DNA from: Panorpa germanica
Lineage: Eukaryota > Arthropoda > Insecta > Mecoptera > Panorpidae
Assembly (NCBI GenBank): GCA_963678705.1
Contig: OY783203.1
Location: forward strand, 2,418,001 to 2,482,000
Direction: 5' to 3'
DNA length: 64,000 nucleotides
Within the stretch, counting starts at the first letter, position 1. The number at the start of each line of letters is the position of its first letter. A program made the translations under genes and the position numbers. The notes beneath the pieces were generated by a model. The model ran no database searches, was not told the origin of the DNA, and saw only the letters and a program-made list of their open reading frames with translations. This document shows, piece by piece, positions 11,557-25,685 of this stretch.

Positions 11557-11930
11557 ACACATGGGCTGAAAAGTCCCGGGCGTAACAAAGAAAACACAGT
11601 TTTTTTGGTTCATAATTAGCTTTATTCATCAACGTAATCTCCATTAAGAGCAACGCAATCATTCCAGCGCCGCTCTAACATTTCAATACCACTTTTGTAG
11701 AACGATTTATCTTTTGCCTCAAAATAGGCCTCAGTTTCAGCGATAACCTCTTCATTCGTGCGAAATTTCTTACCGGCGAGAATTTATTTTAGGTCTGCGA
11801 ACAGGCAGTAGTCGCTGGGAGCCAAATCTGGCGAATACGGTGGATGTGGGAGCAATTCGAAGTTCAATTCATGTAGTTTTGCCATTGTTTTGATTGACTT
11901 GTGACACGGTGCGTTGTCTTGATGAAACAA
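11557..11930 (-). mobile_element. Mariner transposase 3' fragment
   Basis: On the minus strand the sequence encodes HQDNAPCHKS and LPHPPYSPDLAPSDYCLFAD, the catalytic C-terminal region of mariner transposases; the aspartate in HQDNAP and that in LAPSDY are the second and third catalytic positions. A single TAA interrupts the frame after FADLK, then ILAGKKFRTNEEV through NGDYVDE and a natural stop follow. The outer end, CCCGGGACTTTTCAGCCCAT, looks like a mariner terminal repeat. The 5' half is missing. Confidence 0.9.
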
Positions 11931-14611
11931 AAAAGAAAAAGAAAAGCCAAATGATGTACACAATAAATGTGTTTTAAATGTGAACATAGTTCAATATTTA
12001 TAACTGCGCATTTATTATCAGACAAAAATGGAGCATTATAATCACCAAGCTCAGATATAAAGGAAACTGTCTTTATATGAGTTCCACTTTAAAGATTTCT
12101 TTGAAATGTTTTCCTCGTTAGCCATACAGGCCAGTCAAAGATACAGGTATACAAGTCAGTGCCGTTTGCCGCTTCCCGTTTTGCGGTCTGTAGGCTGTAA
12201 CAATGTGACGTAGATAATAGCTTTGTCAGAGCAGAGCACGCAAATTGCAGGTAAATTATAGAAAAAATATAAATGTGCACATAGTAAGAACAAACAAGGG
12301 AATGATGATATGTTAATATATCATATAAACGTCAAATTAACTTGTTATGAAACTTATATACATTTGTATTAAATAAATAACAAATATTTTCATTATTGCA
12401 ACTTTTTAATTCGTCTTCTGTTAAAAATCCATTTAAATTTTGTATATGTTGTTCTTTTACAACTCATAACACAACACAAATGCGCTTAGATTTAAGTAAA
12501 GAAAATATTCAACTTATTGTGAACAGAGAGAAGTTGCCAATGTGATTTTATGAAACATATTTAATATCAATAACATATAACATTATTCGTGGTTAGGTTT
12601 TATAAAATGACAATATCGTGTATAAGACATACGGACGTGTTCTATTCCTATTTGAAATGGGTTACATGCATGTGGCTGCTGACTTGTATTATAAACAGGT
12701 ATGCTGTACACTCACTTTAATAAGCAAATTAATATTAATAGTATTGTTGCCAGTGATATCAACCTTTAAGTACGATTTTAAATAATCTATATTATCATAT
12801 GTTATATTTCTTTGAATAAAAATAAATATTTGTATATTTTTTAAACTAATTAGCGCCCTTGAATTTAGGATACCTGTTATTGTTTTCCATACTGCACTTC
12901 TTTTAACAGTTATTCCTATTTATTTTACCTGGGCACAGTGACGAAATCAGAAACTGTAAAAAAAAGAGGCGTTGTCAATAGAATGATATGCTAGCCCTTT
13001 GTATTATTGTTAACATGTAATAAAATAGATAACTTTTACAAATTTTTTTATAAAAAAGGTTACTTAAGGTTAAATATTAGGATTGTATTAAACATATGGG
13101 ATTAAATACGTATACAATTTTCTAATTATAAAGTTATTTACGGTTGCTCATTTATTACTATTTTAAATACAAAATTCATGAATATTTAGTATTGACATTT
13201 TATTAATTACCGCATTTGTTAATGTTAATACACTCTTACCAATTAGTACTTCTGCACAATAAATGAATACTTATTTTAGTCTTAGAAAGTAAAGAAAGAT
13301 ATTCTTTATGCAAAATTTAAGAAAAACATGATGAAATTCTTCTTGCACAATTTCACAATTCCACAATTCCATTTAAATTTCCGAATTGGAGTTGCGTTTT
13401 TGACGTTGATTGTATAGTTGGTGGGGTTAAGGCGTGGAGCGCGATACTCCGCTTCAAGCAGTCACAAGCCCAGCGCTGGCAACCTAGCATTGTTTTACAG
13501 TTATTTTGAATATAAAATTGTTAAAATTTATTAAATAATATTTTATAAACATTCAACATGTGAATTTGTACAATATTAATAAACAGTAACCCTAATTTTG
13601 TGTTATTTACGTGTCAAACATAATAATAAGTTTTAAAAAATATTTGTGTTGTTTCTGTTTTAAAAGTGTGTGATTATACATACTTGTATTTGAAAACTCT
13701 TGGAATAGTCGTACCTGTAAGGTAAGTTCTTGATGTTAGGTTAGAAATATGACCTATTTATATTAAATGTTTTCGTGTATTTATGTTTGGACATCACTAC
13801 ATTAGTCAATACTTGGATTCACTAATTATTTATATTATGTTTAGCGTTAATTCTTGTTTGTTTAGAAGTTTATTTGTATTTTATTTTAGCGCGGTTCTTG
13901 GTATACGAGTATGTTGCTTGTTTTGTTTCGGAACATCTATAAATTACAATTTATTTAATATTCATAACAACATTACCACATTGTGCTATTATTTATAAGT
14001 TTTTGCACTAAAGTAAGAACAGTTCTTAGTATTTAAGTGCATAACTTTTAAAATATGTTTAGTTCTCCGTTTTAAAATAATTGCTTTTTATTCTTTTCTC
14101 ATCGCTTCTCTGATTCTGTGAGATCTTTTAACAAAATAACAATAGAATTTACTGTTACGTATACTTTAAAAGGTAACATTAAAATTGAAACGGTAATTTT
14201 ATGATTCCATGCGTCAACTAAGATAGATAAATCTAACAAAAGAACTACTTAAATTTGATAAATACTGACTTAAGTATTACATTTTTGACGAAGTAAGGTA
14301 GATGCGTGCTTTTTTTATGATGCTTTTATAAAGTTTTTGTGTCAATCAAATGAACACATGGTCGTTGTAAAAATATCCTGAAATAATGAACGAGAATTTA
14401 TGGAAGATTTATAGAAAATAGAATGTGTAGATTAAGTAGCAAATTAACCATATTAACCATATTCAACTTACTTACTTTTTTATATAAAATAAGTCGTAAA
14501 CAAACAACTATGTTTACATATTTCTGTTGAGTTTGTTTAAAATTATATTTGAAATAACGTATTTGCACAACACCAAAGCAAACACACCTAATAATCGTAA
14601 AGTTAGGCATA

Positions 14612-14745
14612 GACCGCACTGCGAATAAAAACCGCGCGGAAAAGAAATTTGTAATTGTGTAACACGTGGAATCATATTGCATTAAATGTGCATAGAAAAA
14701 AAATTATGAATTTATTTTCGCGCGGTTTTAATTCGCAGTGCGGCC
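14612..14745. mobile_element. Palindromic 134-bp MITE
   Basis: The left arm GACCGCACTGCGAATAAAAA and right arm ATTCGCAGTGCGGCC are inverted copies, extending inward through CCGCGCGGAAAA and TTTTCGCGCGG. A TA dinucleotide flanks both ends (610-611 and 746-747 of the 14 kb block), as expected for Tc1/mariner-type insertion. Confidence 0.8.
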
Positions 14746-15992
14746 TAACCCTACTTATCTGAAATGTTGCACCTCCAATAGAATACTGGTAACGTGTTTT
14801 CTGCGTCATGATTGGAGGATGATTCTTTAAATTTGAATCTTGTTTAGGTAACATTCTTTAACTCTGCACAATCCAACCGTTAAAATGTAGATGGTAACAC
14901 ATACATGTACGTAAATATTTACGTACGAGTATGTGTTTTGAAAAATTTAAATTAATAATATCAAATGTTTTGGTATTTTAAAAATTATGTACTAAATTAC
15001 ATAAATATTATATTTAATGTTAAAATGGTTTCTATTGTTTCACATTCTTTTCATCAAAAGTTTGGTGTTATGTATAAAATGTTTCGCAATTACACTTAAT
15101 TGGAGGACAAGAATTTGTAATTGGAGATGTCCGACTAATATTTAAATTTAAACTTTATTTACTAGTATATACATACATACTGGATTTTGAATATTAAATT
15201 AATTTTATATATTAGTTCTAGTAAAAGTGAAAGTTAAGACTTTTAGTTCTATTTTTAAAATGTATAGTTAAGTGCATCAACCTAGATTATTGATTCGCCG
15301 GGCTCGATAAATCCGATTGGATAGGAATGAAATCTAATATTATGTTAGAAGGTTCTTGATAGATTTGGCTGAAAGTGCTTTTTCAAAAAAAGTCATTGAA
15401 TTATCAAACTACCCTCGTATTTTAAATACCCGTGACATTTTTAAATTTTTTTTTTTAATTAATTTTAGCCTAAATGTAAAATAAATACACTAGAAATATT
15501 TTACTAATATAAAAGTTTATCGCATAACATTATATGTATGCATATAACCTAGTGTATTTACGTAACAAAATGTAAATGTTAGCAAAGATAATTTTGTTGT
15601 GTAATCTGGTCTGTTAATATATACATTTTTAAGGTAATTATGTTTAGCGAGAAATGAATTGAAGATTATAGAAATGGTGACTATATAAAATTAATATTTT
15701 CATCCAGTAAAGGAAATCTTAGCTACTAGGAAATATTTTTTATTCATTCTTTCTTTGTTCACCTTTGGTGTTTCTTATAAGCCCAATTTATTCGCTTCCT
15801 TAACCCCTCTTCCTTCTGATCATGTTAAGGTTAGGCGCTATTCGGTCTGCAGCAGTTACATTGCTTAGGGGAACAAGTGAACCGTAGAAAAATAACAGTT
15901 TGGCTACTACAAAAGTATTTCATTGAAAACGATTTATGTTTAGATTTTAAAAATCTCTTTCCAAGCGTATTAAGGTTCGTTCACTTATCAGC

Positions 15993-16052
15993 ATGGAAAT
16001 CATTAGACGCCTCGTATCAAACGAATTCAATAACAGTAGCACGTGGTTAGAG
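15993..16052 (+). other. Possible short first coding exon
   Basis: ATG opens MEIIRRLVSNEFNNSSTWLE and is followed directly by a donor-like GTATGC. It is 20 codons long and phase 0. There is no matching downstream exon that I can identify, so it may be chance. Confidence 0.2.
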
Positions 16053-16520
16053 GTATGCGTTCAATTGTCAGCACCGCATGCATCGTTAACATACATTTAT
16101 TTGTCTACTAAATTTGTATTAAATGTAAGAACATTTTTAACAGTGTACACAACAATGTTTATAATATTAATTCTCAGTATGCTTAATTTTACATTCATTA
16201 TGAGTATATCAAACTCTATATCATATCATATGGTTATTCACTAATATAGTTTCACTATGTTTAATTATGTATGTAAATACGTATTAGGTAACTGAGGCTT
16301 TATTGTCAAAGGAAGCAATGTTGTGAATCTTTACCCAGGTATATTTGTAATGCAGTTTACTTGCTAGTTTACAGTCACACTTGCCACAAGCTAATTACAA
16401 GGTTCATTTTCCACCTGGGTACAAAGAGATGAGATAATCTTGATGTTAATATTAATGTAAAATTCAAAATAATTATTTGTCTTTGTGACAGATTATACGA
16501 CAGAGCAGAGTGTGTATAAT

Positions 16521-16806
16521 GGTGTTTCCACACTGGAACAGACTCATAATGAAGCAAGCTTTTAAGAAAAACATTACATAAAATATTATATATTTGTTCG
16601 TTTTCTCCTCTCCTCTCCGTGCAAAATATAGGGCGGTATTTTTATCTACGTACAAACTAGAAATTTATTTATTTCTTCAACACTGATAAACATTTAAGTA
16701 GACGTTTGCTGTTATGAAGAGTGTGTTAATGCGAAACAACTTTTTATACACCCTATTGACGATAATCGGCGACTTAAGAAGTATATTCCAGTGTGAGATT
16801 AGCCTT
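16521..16806. mobile_element. MITE with CACACTGGAA ends (second copy)
   Basis: Left end GGTGTTTCCACACTGGAACA and right end TTCCAGTGTGAGATTAGCCT match the ends of the element at 6498-6670. The interior differs. No clear target duplication. Confidence 0.55.
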
Positions 16807-19530
16807 AGGCATAGGAATTATACATGAGTTATAATGAGTTAAATCGGTTTACTAATCGCGCTTTCAACTGTAAACTCAAACAGATTGTATTTAATATATT
16901 CAGTAGTGAATTTGTCATCTAATATTTGAGTCAGTTTAATTGCAAAATGTGTCGTAAGCAACTAAGAAATTAATTACGAAGTATTTTGCAGATTACAGAA
17001 TTCCTTTAGAATAAAAGTTGATAATTTATTTTTAGTAAATAATTCAGTTTGTTTTTTGAAACAAGTTTTGTTTAAATTTGGTACGACTTTAAAGATATTG
17101 CCATTATAATGTTTTATGCCATTTTTAATGAATATTTTGAAACGATATTAAAAGATACTTTTGAATCTTATTCTCTCGAATTTATTTCAAATTTTACTCT
17201 GCGATTAGAGTATATTAAAAATGTAAAACGATGAACATGTTAACTTGCATGTTAATATATATATATATATATAATTGCAGTGTTTATAATGTGTTAATTT
17301 TACATTTTTATTACTAGTATAACTCGAATATATGCAGTACATATTTAAATAAACATAGCAATTATAAAAAAACGCAATTAAATTATTACTGTTTTCTTTA
17401 GGATTATAAATAAAATTATAACATGAAATAAAATTATTTTGAGATAGATACGCATAAGAGTAAGGCATACTTTGGTTACACTGTTATTTAATTATAATAA
17501 TTTAATTAGACGGTATAGGAGCCGAGTGCTGTAGTCTTCAAACTCTCGACCAGCGCATTATTTTCCGAGTTTGGTTGTTTTCAAAGTTAAATTGTTTATG
17601 TGTTAATATAATCATAGAAACTTATAATGCAGCAAATAAACACAGAATATTATAAATCTATTTGTAATAAAACTAACAATATTTACAAGCAATATAATAA
17701 AATTCTTTATGTAATTTTTTATAATTAATTTCACATCTTTTTTTATTTGAAATATTATACAATATTTTTTTTTAGTAATATGTACAACGTTGTGGTCAGC
17801 AGGTAGACTTTCAAATTATTTCATTCTCTTTCTTTTTGTACTTAATATTCTTAATCAGCTAATTAATAATAATTTACATATTTGTTTATTACTTTGCAAA
17901 TATGTACGTCAATTATTCATATGAAATTTACATTATACCTATAAAAATTGTTGTAAGGGATATTTCAAAAAGTGTCAAAGTGTTTCAAAAGGTGTCAGTG
18001 TATGTCCAGCTGTAACGAATTTAGAAACTCGAATAAGACGAATCTTTACGGAATTACACAAAATACATTTTTTCACATATCAATACAAGATTTTCTTTAA
18101 CCCCTGTGTGTTGTATTGATAAAAATGTATTAAGCCCTGTATTGGGAGGTCATATTTCACGGCATGTTTTTTTCTTTTATAAATATGTAAAATACAATTG
18201 GTGTACTTGAACTATGTTCTTTAGTAATTGCGTAAAGGTCAACTTGACGGGGAATGCGAAGTTTCGAAATGACGAGTCAGTGTTATTAGTCATAACGTCG
18301 TATTGCTCGATGGCTGGACCTAAGGCACGGCGCTATCGATATTGAATAGAAGCGACATGATGGTATTTGTTAAATGATAGTGCAATATTACATTATTCTA
18401 GTTTTTACGGTTTGTTTAATAGCATGGGTGATATTCGCTGAGTCGTTTGTATCTTGTTGATCAAGTTTACCGGACTAAATCTTGTTTTTATCATGTGCTA
18501 TGCCATACTGTAATTGTCGTTAGTGGTTTGACTTTTCTCATTGAGATTTGACAGTGGCATTTATTGCATTGTAGTATATTATATGTACATATATTTGTCT
18601 CAAAATCAGTTTAGTTGATGTTTCATTTTAATTTTTTAATTAAGTTTTTCTTTTGCATTAAATAATTGTTGTTGTTTTCAAGGTATGTAATGTTCAAGCG
18701 ATAAGATGAACGAATGTGAAGATATAGTCGTATCGTATTAATGCGTATTATTCAACATGGTTTTTGTACAGCTGCGTAATTCGCTACGAGTAGAGAAAGC
18801 ACAGGTGGTTCAAGGAACTGATAAATAGTTATAATTAAATAAATATTAATTCCACGGAGATTGAATTACTTACATGGAAGGAAATGACACCTGGTCACTG
18901 GCTACTTGAAATCACATCCCTAATTTTAAAAAGTGACACTATAAAGTTTTAAAAAATGTTGGAAGTTTGTAACACATTCAATAATTATACAACAAACAGT
19001 AAAGTAAAGAAAATAAGAAATGGAGAAAACAAGATGGGAAAAAGAGACAAATATTTTGGTGATTTATTATAATGCATCACACAATCCATTTAATAAGTCT
19101 ATCCCACAAGCACCCCTCGTACATTATATGTACATTATTTTATGTAAACTGTGTTTTCTCTCATTTTATAAGTTGAACGACACGGAAGCGGGTATTTACA
19201 GTTGGTTGGATTTCAAGTTTAAATGTGAATTCTTGAACAGTTAATACAAGTAGTTTGCCAACAAGTGTTTCGGGGTTTTAACAAAGGGAACAGGGTGGCA
19301 CAACAATTGAATAATTGTTAGTGTTAGATGAGGGAATATGATTAGAGAAATATGCAGGTATAATCAGACCGGGAAGAGAATTAACAAAGACAAAAGTTAG
19401 GTTAATATTAATTAACCTTATCAGGTATGAATTTTTTAGAGTGTGAAAAAAATTATTTAATTTTGTGTTCAAAATATTGTGTTATTGCACAACACGTTAC
19501 AATGATACTGGGAGCATCAAAAAACAGCAT

Positions 19531-19713
19531 GGAGATGGACATTCAAAAACACGAACATCGTCAGAAATGGTTCAAAAGGTGTAGTAATACAACGTAATCC
19601 ACGACAAAGCATGTATCGTACCATGGGCGCTTGTTAAAAAACGAACTACGATTGATGCTCTGCGATTTAACACCTGCACAAAAGGCAATTTGACTAGCCA
19701 AAATCGCCTAACA
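19531..19713 (+). mobile_element. Tc1/mariner-like transposase N-terminal fragment
   Basis: In shifting + frames the DNA encodes GDGHSKTRTSSEMVQKV, IQRNPRQSMYRTMA, LLKNELRL and LTPAQKA, which matches the helix-turn-helix region of Tc1/mariner-like transposases. Several frameshifts and stops are present. Only this part remains. Confidence 0.6.
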
Positions 19714-20033
19714 TAAATATTACATATATAGGTCGCCGCTAAATAATATAAATATAAAATAAATAAACTTTTTGTATGTGTTAGGTTTTTGACATTTGAA
19801 ATTTGTTTTCCTCAGATTTAGATTATAAATGTAAAACTCAATCTCAATATTGATGTTGACTCAATATCTTTGAATTGCATTGAATGAATCTTGAAGCATA
19901 TTGACATGTTTCGATAACTAAATGAAAGGAGTGGTTGCTTTATACACATGTATTCATCTCTAACGATTCGAAGATAAGAATTTCTAAAACCCGCGACGAG
20001 TGATTGAACGACAGGATATATTTTTTCATAGCG

Positions 20034-20264
20034 CAGTGGTTCTTAACCGGTGTTCTGCATAACACTTGTGTCTGCATAGTTGTTAAAAAGAGTTTTTTGA
20101 AATTAAGGAAACGCTTGCACCTAGAAGAGCATTGTTGCATTGTACGAGAGCAGTATCTTCAGATTCGATGTATTTTCGAGTCTAAGTCGATAGAGTATTA
20201 TCGACTTCGCCCTTTCTGACATTTCGCAAAGTTTTTTTGTAACTAAAAAGCTTAAGAACCGCTG
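20034..20264. mobile_element. hAT-like MITE
   Basis: CAGTGGTTCTTAA at the left and TTAAGAACCGCTG at the right form terminal inverted repeats of hAT style, similar to the element at 2192-3294. The flanking 8-mers (TCATAGCG and GCTCAATG) do not match, so the target duplication has decayed or the ends are slightly off. Confidence 0.65.
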
Positions 20265-23200
20265 GCTCAATGCGTAATTTTCAACACATTTGTAAAATTA
20301 TGTTCCTTTGAAACATCAAAGAATTTGATATTTTATAAATGTGAAAATTTGATGGGAAATGTTGTTAAAAGTAGGTTACGAATGTAAAACACTTTTTCTT
20401 ATCGACTGTGTGGAAATCATTATTTTTGCGATAGTACAAGCACATTTGGGGGAAGGTAATATCAGTAGGAAAGTATCAAGATTTGTTTTGTAACATATGG
20501 TTACTAAAGAAGAACTGTCATAGATATTGACTTACATTACAGAATACATTAAAGCTGCTTTTTGATATATAATATTATTATTTGTATTGTAGTTTTCAAG
20601 AAGGCAATAAAAATTAGGAGCGGAATTATTTAGTAGTGGTGTAGTAAAGCACTGTATCTCACCAGTTGCACCGTCTTCGGGCCGGCCCTTTCATATAGAA
20701 CAAATAGGGTTAAATGTGTTAATAACTAACGATGAAATTTGTACTTCTGGGTAATATTCTCGCTTTAATCTATTTACTCTTGATTATAAACCACGAAATT
20801 GACAAGAGACCCCACTTAATTGACGCAGAAGCAGAAGGGTCATCAGTTCTTCCTCTACAATTAGTTTAGCACAGTACTGAATAGGAAGACGTCACAGGGC
20901 CACGGGTTCACGATGACGGCCTACGGGTCCTATTCCTATTCCTTTGATAATTACATGTTTACAGAGCGAATTTTATTTCACAGACACAGTACTCGTAAAA
21001 CATTGTATAGGTGTATCACATTACGACAGCAGAGGACGCGTGTCCTTGCCTAGTGTTAAATGGCTCATATTTCATACAAATAGTATTTGCGGAAGTTACG
21101 ACCTATTACTTCTAATTTATTTCATTATCTAATACTTTAGGTTCTTTAATAGCAGTAGCTTAAAGGTAGGATTCTAGAGCTCTAAAGATATACGTCGTTT
21201 TAGCAAAGCTGAAATGTTGAGAATTGTAGTTAAGAATGTATGCGCATTTGTTAGTTTGAAAATAGGACCCGTTTACAGGTTACAGATGCAAAAAAACCAA
21301 TTACTCTTCGAGTTTTCTTTATTTTTTCTATATTTGCTTTGATATAAATATTGTATTTGTATAGTAAATATTTAATTCTAAGATATTTTATTATTTTATA
21401 TTTTATTGTATAGTATAAATACTAATCACACTGGTTTTTTATATCTTGTTTGATATTTGACATACTTATAACTTAAAAGTATACGGTTCAATTAATTTTT
21501 AAACGGAAATAAACATATCTAGTATCGATTAGGAATTGAATCCATAGCAACACCTGTTTCCGCGGGGAGGTAAAACTATAAAAGCACTGAGCTCTATTTC
21601 TTAGGTTATCAAAATAGGGTGATGAACTGTACTGCCGCATGTCGCTCTTTGCTGCTCTTTGTCCGATGTTGGCGTCCGCTGCCGCTGCCAGTGCATTTGC
21701 CAACTGTATTGACGACAGGCGACAGGCAACAGGGGAACTAACATGTTTTGACACATATTTTTTAAGTTTTTATGTGTTTAGTAACCTGAGTGTCGTATTG
21801 TTCTGCCACCAGGTGATGTTGCAGCTAGTGTACCTAGCAACAAGTGGAAGAGATACTATTTTCTAGTATAAAAGCAAATCAAGTTACCTTTTTATGCAAG
21901 GAATAGAGTGCTTTTATTAATGTTGTTTAAAATTATGAAATAAAATGATTGTAGGCAAAATTGAGAACGGTTTTCGCTGAAGTAAAAAGTAACATACATG
22001 TATTTAAGGGAATATTCATGATTTGTATGCAACTGCAGTGAATATGAGAGAAATATTACTGTAGAGTCACCTAAATAAATAAAACGTCCATTTATTTAAT
22101 CGTATGAACTATCAATTACATTAATATTTAAATATAATTTAATTTAAATATTTGTCGCGGCTGCGTTGTATTATATTGTATTTTTGTATTTATTGTCAGT
22201 ACACCTCTACCTAAAAAGTTTATAACATTTGTGAGTTTCACATCATCAATTATACTTTGAAAACAACCAAACCCAAAATATAGCTCTGATCCAGTGTTTC
22301 AAACCGGAGACACAGGCGTCTGAGTGAGGCGCGAGTTGTACATTACACTGGATGTAAAGAACCTAGGTGCGGTTTTTCTCCACTCGAAGAGGCTATGTGG
22401 TATCAGTCTATTGTAGACCATAACCCGCGATATAAGTGCAATTAGCTTGTGTTACGAGGAGGTGGTACTAAAGTAGCTAAGCTGGGGAAGATCATCCCTG
22501 AATCACCGAAGTGTGTTCAACCGGAACACTACTTATCATTGGCACGAGAGAGTGCAATGCCAACGGAAACTCCCAGTCTGACGTGAAAATTGAATGCTGT
22601 CTATAAATGTATTGATAAAGTATTAGTATTTGCGTGAAATCACTGAATACAAGTTTAATGACAAGGGAATATTAGCAAATATTTTACATAATGTTTATTT
22701 ATAATACTCGTACGAAGGCAATAAAATGTTCCAAATATAAATTCAACGTTTTGTACGTATACATGTATCTGTACAGCTGATATTCGTATATATGGATCTG
22801 GCTGTGTGATGGCACGGATTATTGATTATTTTTAATGTTTTACTACAGTCGCTGCTTTTATGAAGTCACTTGAGTATAAGTCACTTACTTTCATGTTGTC
22901 TTAGGGAGTGTTCGTTAGTCTAAGATTTCGGTTCTTAGATTTAACACCGCAAATAGGGGTTGTTTGGCCAAAGCTCTGAATCTTAGAGTATTTTGAGACA
23001 GAGCGAAAAACTTATTAAGAGGAACGTAAAGCTACTCAAATTGCCTTTGTTATAGTAAGATTCAAGTAACATAGGAATGATATTCTACAAATATTACAAG
23101 CAGTACAAATATTTTCAAATGTACTGTTAGGTATTTTTCAACATTTGTACAGTGGGGACGTTGCCTAACGGGGATAAGTTGCCTAATATTAACTGTTTTT

Positions 23201-25656
23201 TAAATAACAACTTTATTTACAAGAAGGTCGCATCATTTCTAACAAAACACTGAATTAATATATGGAAACAATACGTTTAAATATACACATACTTAATTCA
23301 TTATTTGTTGTGTTTAACGTAAATTACCTGGTAGAGAAATCAAAACGATAGTAAAAAGAATAAGATAGGAAAATAGGACAGCAATATAATAAAAATAATT
23401 TATTGCTTATATAATATAACATAAAAATTACAAACTGGTTTATATGGTTGGCAGCCGATAACAAAATATTTATAAATTCGATTTTACGTCTTGACGTAGA
23501 TGTAAGACCTGGTGAGTCATCCACTGATAGAAATTGGAATCGATATATTACTGTAAAAGCCTTGCATATGGCGAACCTTATTATTTCCTTAATCTCGGTT
23601 GAGATTATACATTTTACTCTGGAAAAATACTTAAGGTAAAGGTTTTCCTGTGCAATAACGTTCATTATTTTTTTAATTAAAGCGTAAGTGCCGTGCAGAA
23701 CAACGTCAGGTTTTACTGAAAATTAAAAATATTCTTATCTTTCTTAAGAAAAATGTTGGCTGGATTAATATTTTCATAGAAACACTTTAAAGATGATGGA
23801 TTTTCAGCGTGTATTAAAATTGTTTGTTGTACGTACAGAGTTGCAAATCTTAAGCGTCTTCATCCCCTCGATTTATATTTCGCAATCAGAATCTAGCCAT
23901 TCTTATAACGTTGCTCTCTTTTTCTCTTATGTACTGCGGTATATCTCTCTCTCAAATCGTCATGTACCTTTCATTGTATTTGTTGTTATCAATTCATTCC
24001 ATTCTTTCCTGCTGCTGTGTCTTTCTGTGTCTGCTTTATTATTTTAAGCGATTTTAACATCAAGGTCATATTCGCCTGAAGTTATTTTATTTTGGTTATT
24101 TCTTTTCTCTCACCTGAGTTCTTTCTTTTACAATAACAGATGTATGGTAAAATCATTTGGCATATTTTCCTGTAATATTTATAAATAACTCCATCCTCGA
24201 ATTCTAAAATATTTATTTTCGAAACAAATATAATAATGTATTGTTCTTTCTTATTGTCTTTCTAAATATAATATTCAAAATTCAATGATTGCAAAAAGAA
24301 TACAAAAGTTCTTCAACGCCATACAAAACATTACAACTTTTACACTTTTTTTTCTTTTACTCACAGTTTTATATATCATTTTTTAGCTAATGACCTCCCT
24401 TACAAGCCCTTACAGGGATCGTGACATTTTACCAGTAACCCTGTATCCTCGTGTGTAACAATATTTGATATGTGTTTTGCGAGACAAAGTATTAAATTAG
24501 ATTTACAACGTAGATCTAGAAGTTTCAAAGGAATTTACAAATAGTTTGTGATGTGTGTACTCGTATAGCGTAAAGTTACACAATGCGTTTCTTTACTTGT
24601 TACGAGGAGCGAGAACTCTCCAAGAACTCTTTGGCCCCTGAGGCAAACTATATTTTGACTTTCCCCTATTTGTTGAGTCTGCTTCTTGTATTATACTCTT
24701 GTTTAGAATAAGGTTAATTTTTTGTTATGAAATTAATTTACAATATAACCTCGAGAAAACCCCAGGCCTCCTAAATATTGTGTTTTTGTTCGAAATTTTC
24801 GAAAAATTTCCAACCATTTGATAATATCTTTGTTTCTATTGATTTTTATGATAATATTTTAAAAGAAATATAAAATAAGGTACAACGCAGTTCTTTCATA
24901 CTAGAGATAGCGTCCATGATAATTCAATCAAACGATATTTGAAATATAATCTTGACTACAGTCATTTTACCAACTGTGTATACAAGTGCATCCGGTGTCT
25001 CATTTACTTTAATTGAACTTGTAAGATTACCTACTCCTTCCTTCTTTCAGGTATTTATTTGTCCTTTCTTAAAGTTAAGAATATACGTTTTGTCCTTTTT
25101 TTATTCTGTTATGAAAGAACTTTTTTATTTGTTTTAGGTCTTTCAATACGAATATCTAGACACTTTTATTATTATTGGGGTCGTTTTTTGAGTTTTTTAG
25201 TATTCGGACCCGTGCCATTTCCTCCCCAGCTCTTCGAAAATCTGGTTTTCAACACGATTTCTTATAACGCGTAACATGACCAAAGTTTTGGTCGAAAGAT
25301 CGCTAACAAAATAAATATCTTAATTTATTTGGCGTTTTTCTCCGTTTAAATCTTGTTATTAAGGCTGAAATTTAAAAAATACTTAAACAAAATCAGTAAA
25401 GTCAAATTAGTCGAATCAGTTTATCTGCTTTTCTTGAAAAACTGTAAGTGAATCTGAAAGTTGTTTTAAATAATACGAGTATAACTGCCTGTACTGATTA
25501 AATTTTCATTGTTGCTTTTGTTCCGCAAGGTAATAATACCCGTTGTGAGTGAGTTGTTCACCCTGTTGCTTCATTCAATCTGCTAAATGGTTATATCCTG
25601 TTACTAAGCCAATTCTCGATGTAACTTTAAACAGGTGTGCCTTCCTTACAGGACAC
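20265..25656. other. Intergenic/intronic AT-rich DNA with repeat fragments
   Basis: No gene recognised. A stretch at 21170-21265 is a solo copy of the arm of the inverted-repeat element at 37328-38357 (shared core TTTTAGCAAAGCT). A SINE-like fragment lies at 22255-22325 and a GC-richer, noncoding-looking block at 22330-22590. The ORF at 21639-21866 (alanine-rich start) and that at 23448-23639 lack support. Confidence 0.4.
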
Positions 25657-25685
25657 GGGACACGGGACATGGGATACGGGACGGG
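25657..25685 (+). repeat. GGG-repeat with G-quadruplex potential
   Basis: Five GGG runs lie at 25657-25659, 25664-25666, 25671-25673, 25678-25680 and 25683-25685 with loops of 4, 4, 4 and 2 bases (ACAC, ACAT, ATAC, AC). It is a short degenerate heptamer repeat of the type GGGACAC. Confidence 0.8.

Larger units (their letters stand above)
11931..19530. other. Intergenic/intronic AT-rich desert
   Basis: About 7.6 kb without a recognisable gene. It holds two MITEs (14612-14745, 16521-16806), listed separately, a mariner-like terminal fragment near 15380-15420 (TTATCAAACTACCCTCGTAT) and a short coding-like segment at 15993-16052. A GC-richer patch at 13390-13500 could be a noncoding first exon or promoter, but nothing proves it. 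Confidence 0.4.

Noticed and set aside
21639..21866. Alanine-rich 75-codon ORF
   Set aside because: The open frame exists on both strands over the same bases and has no further support.
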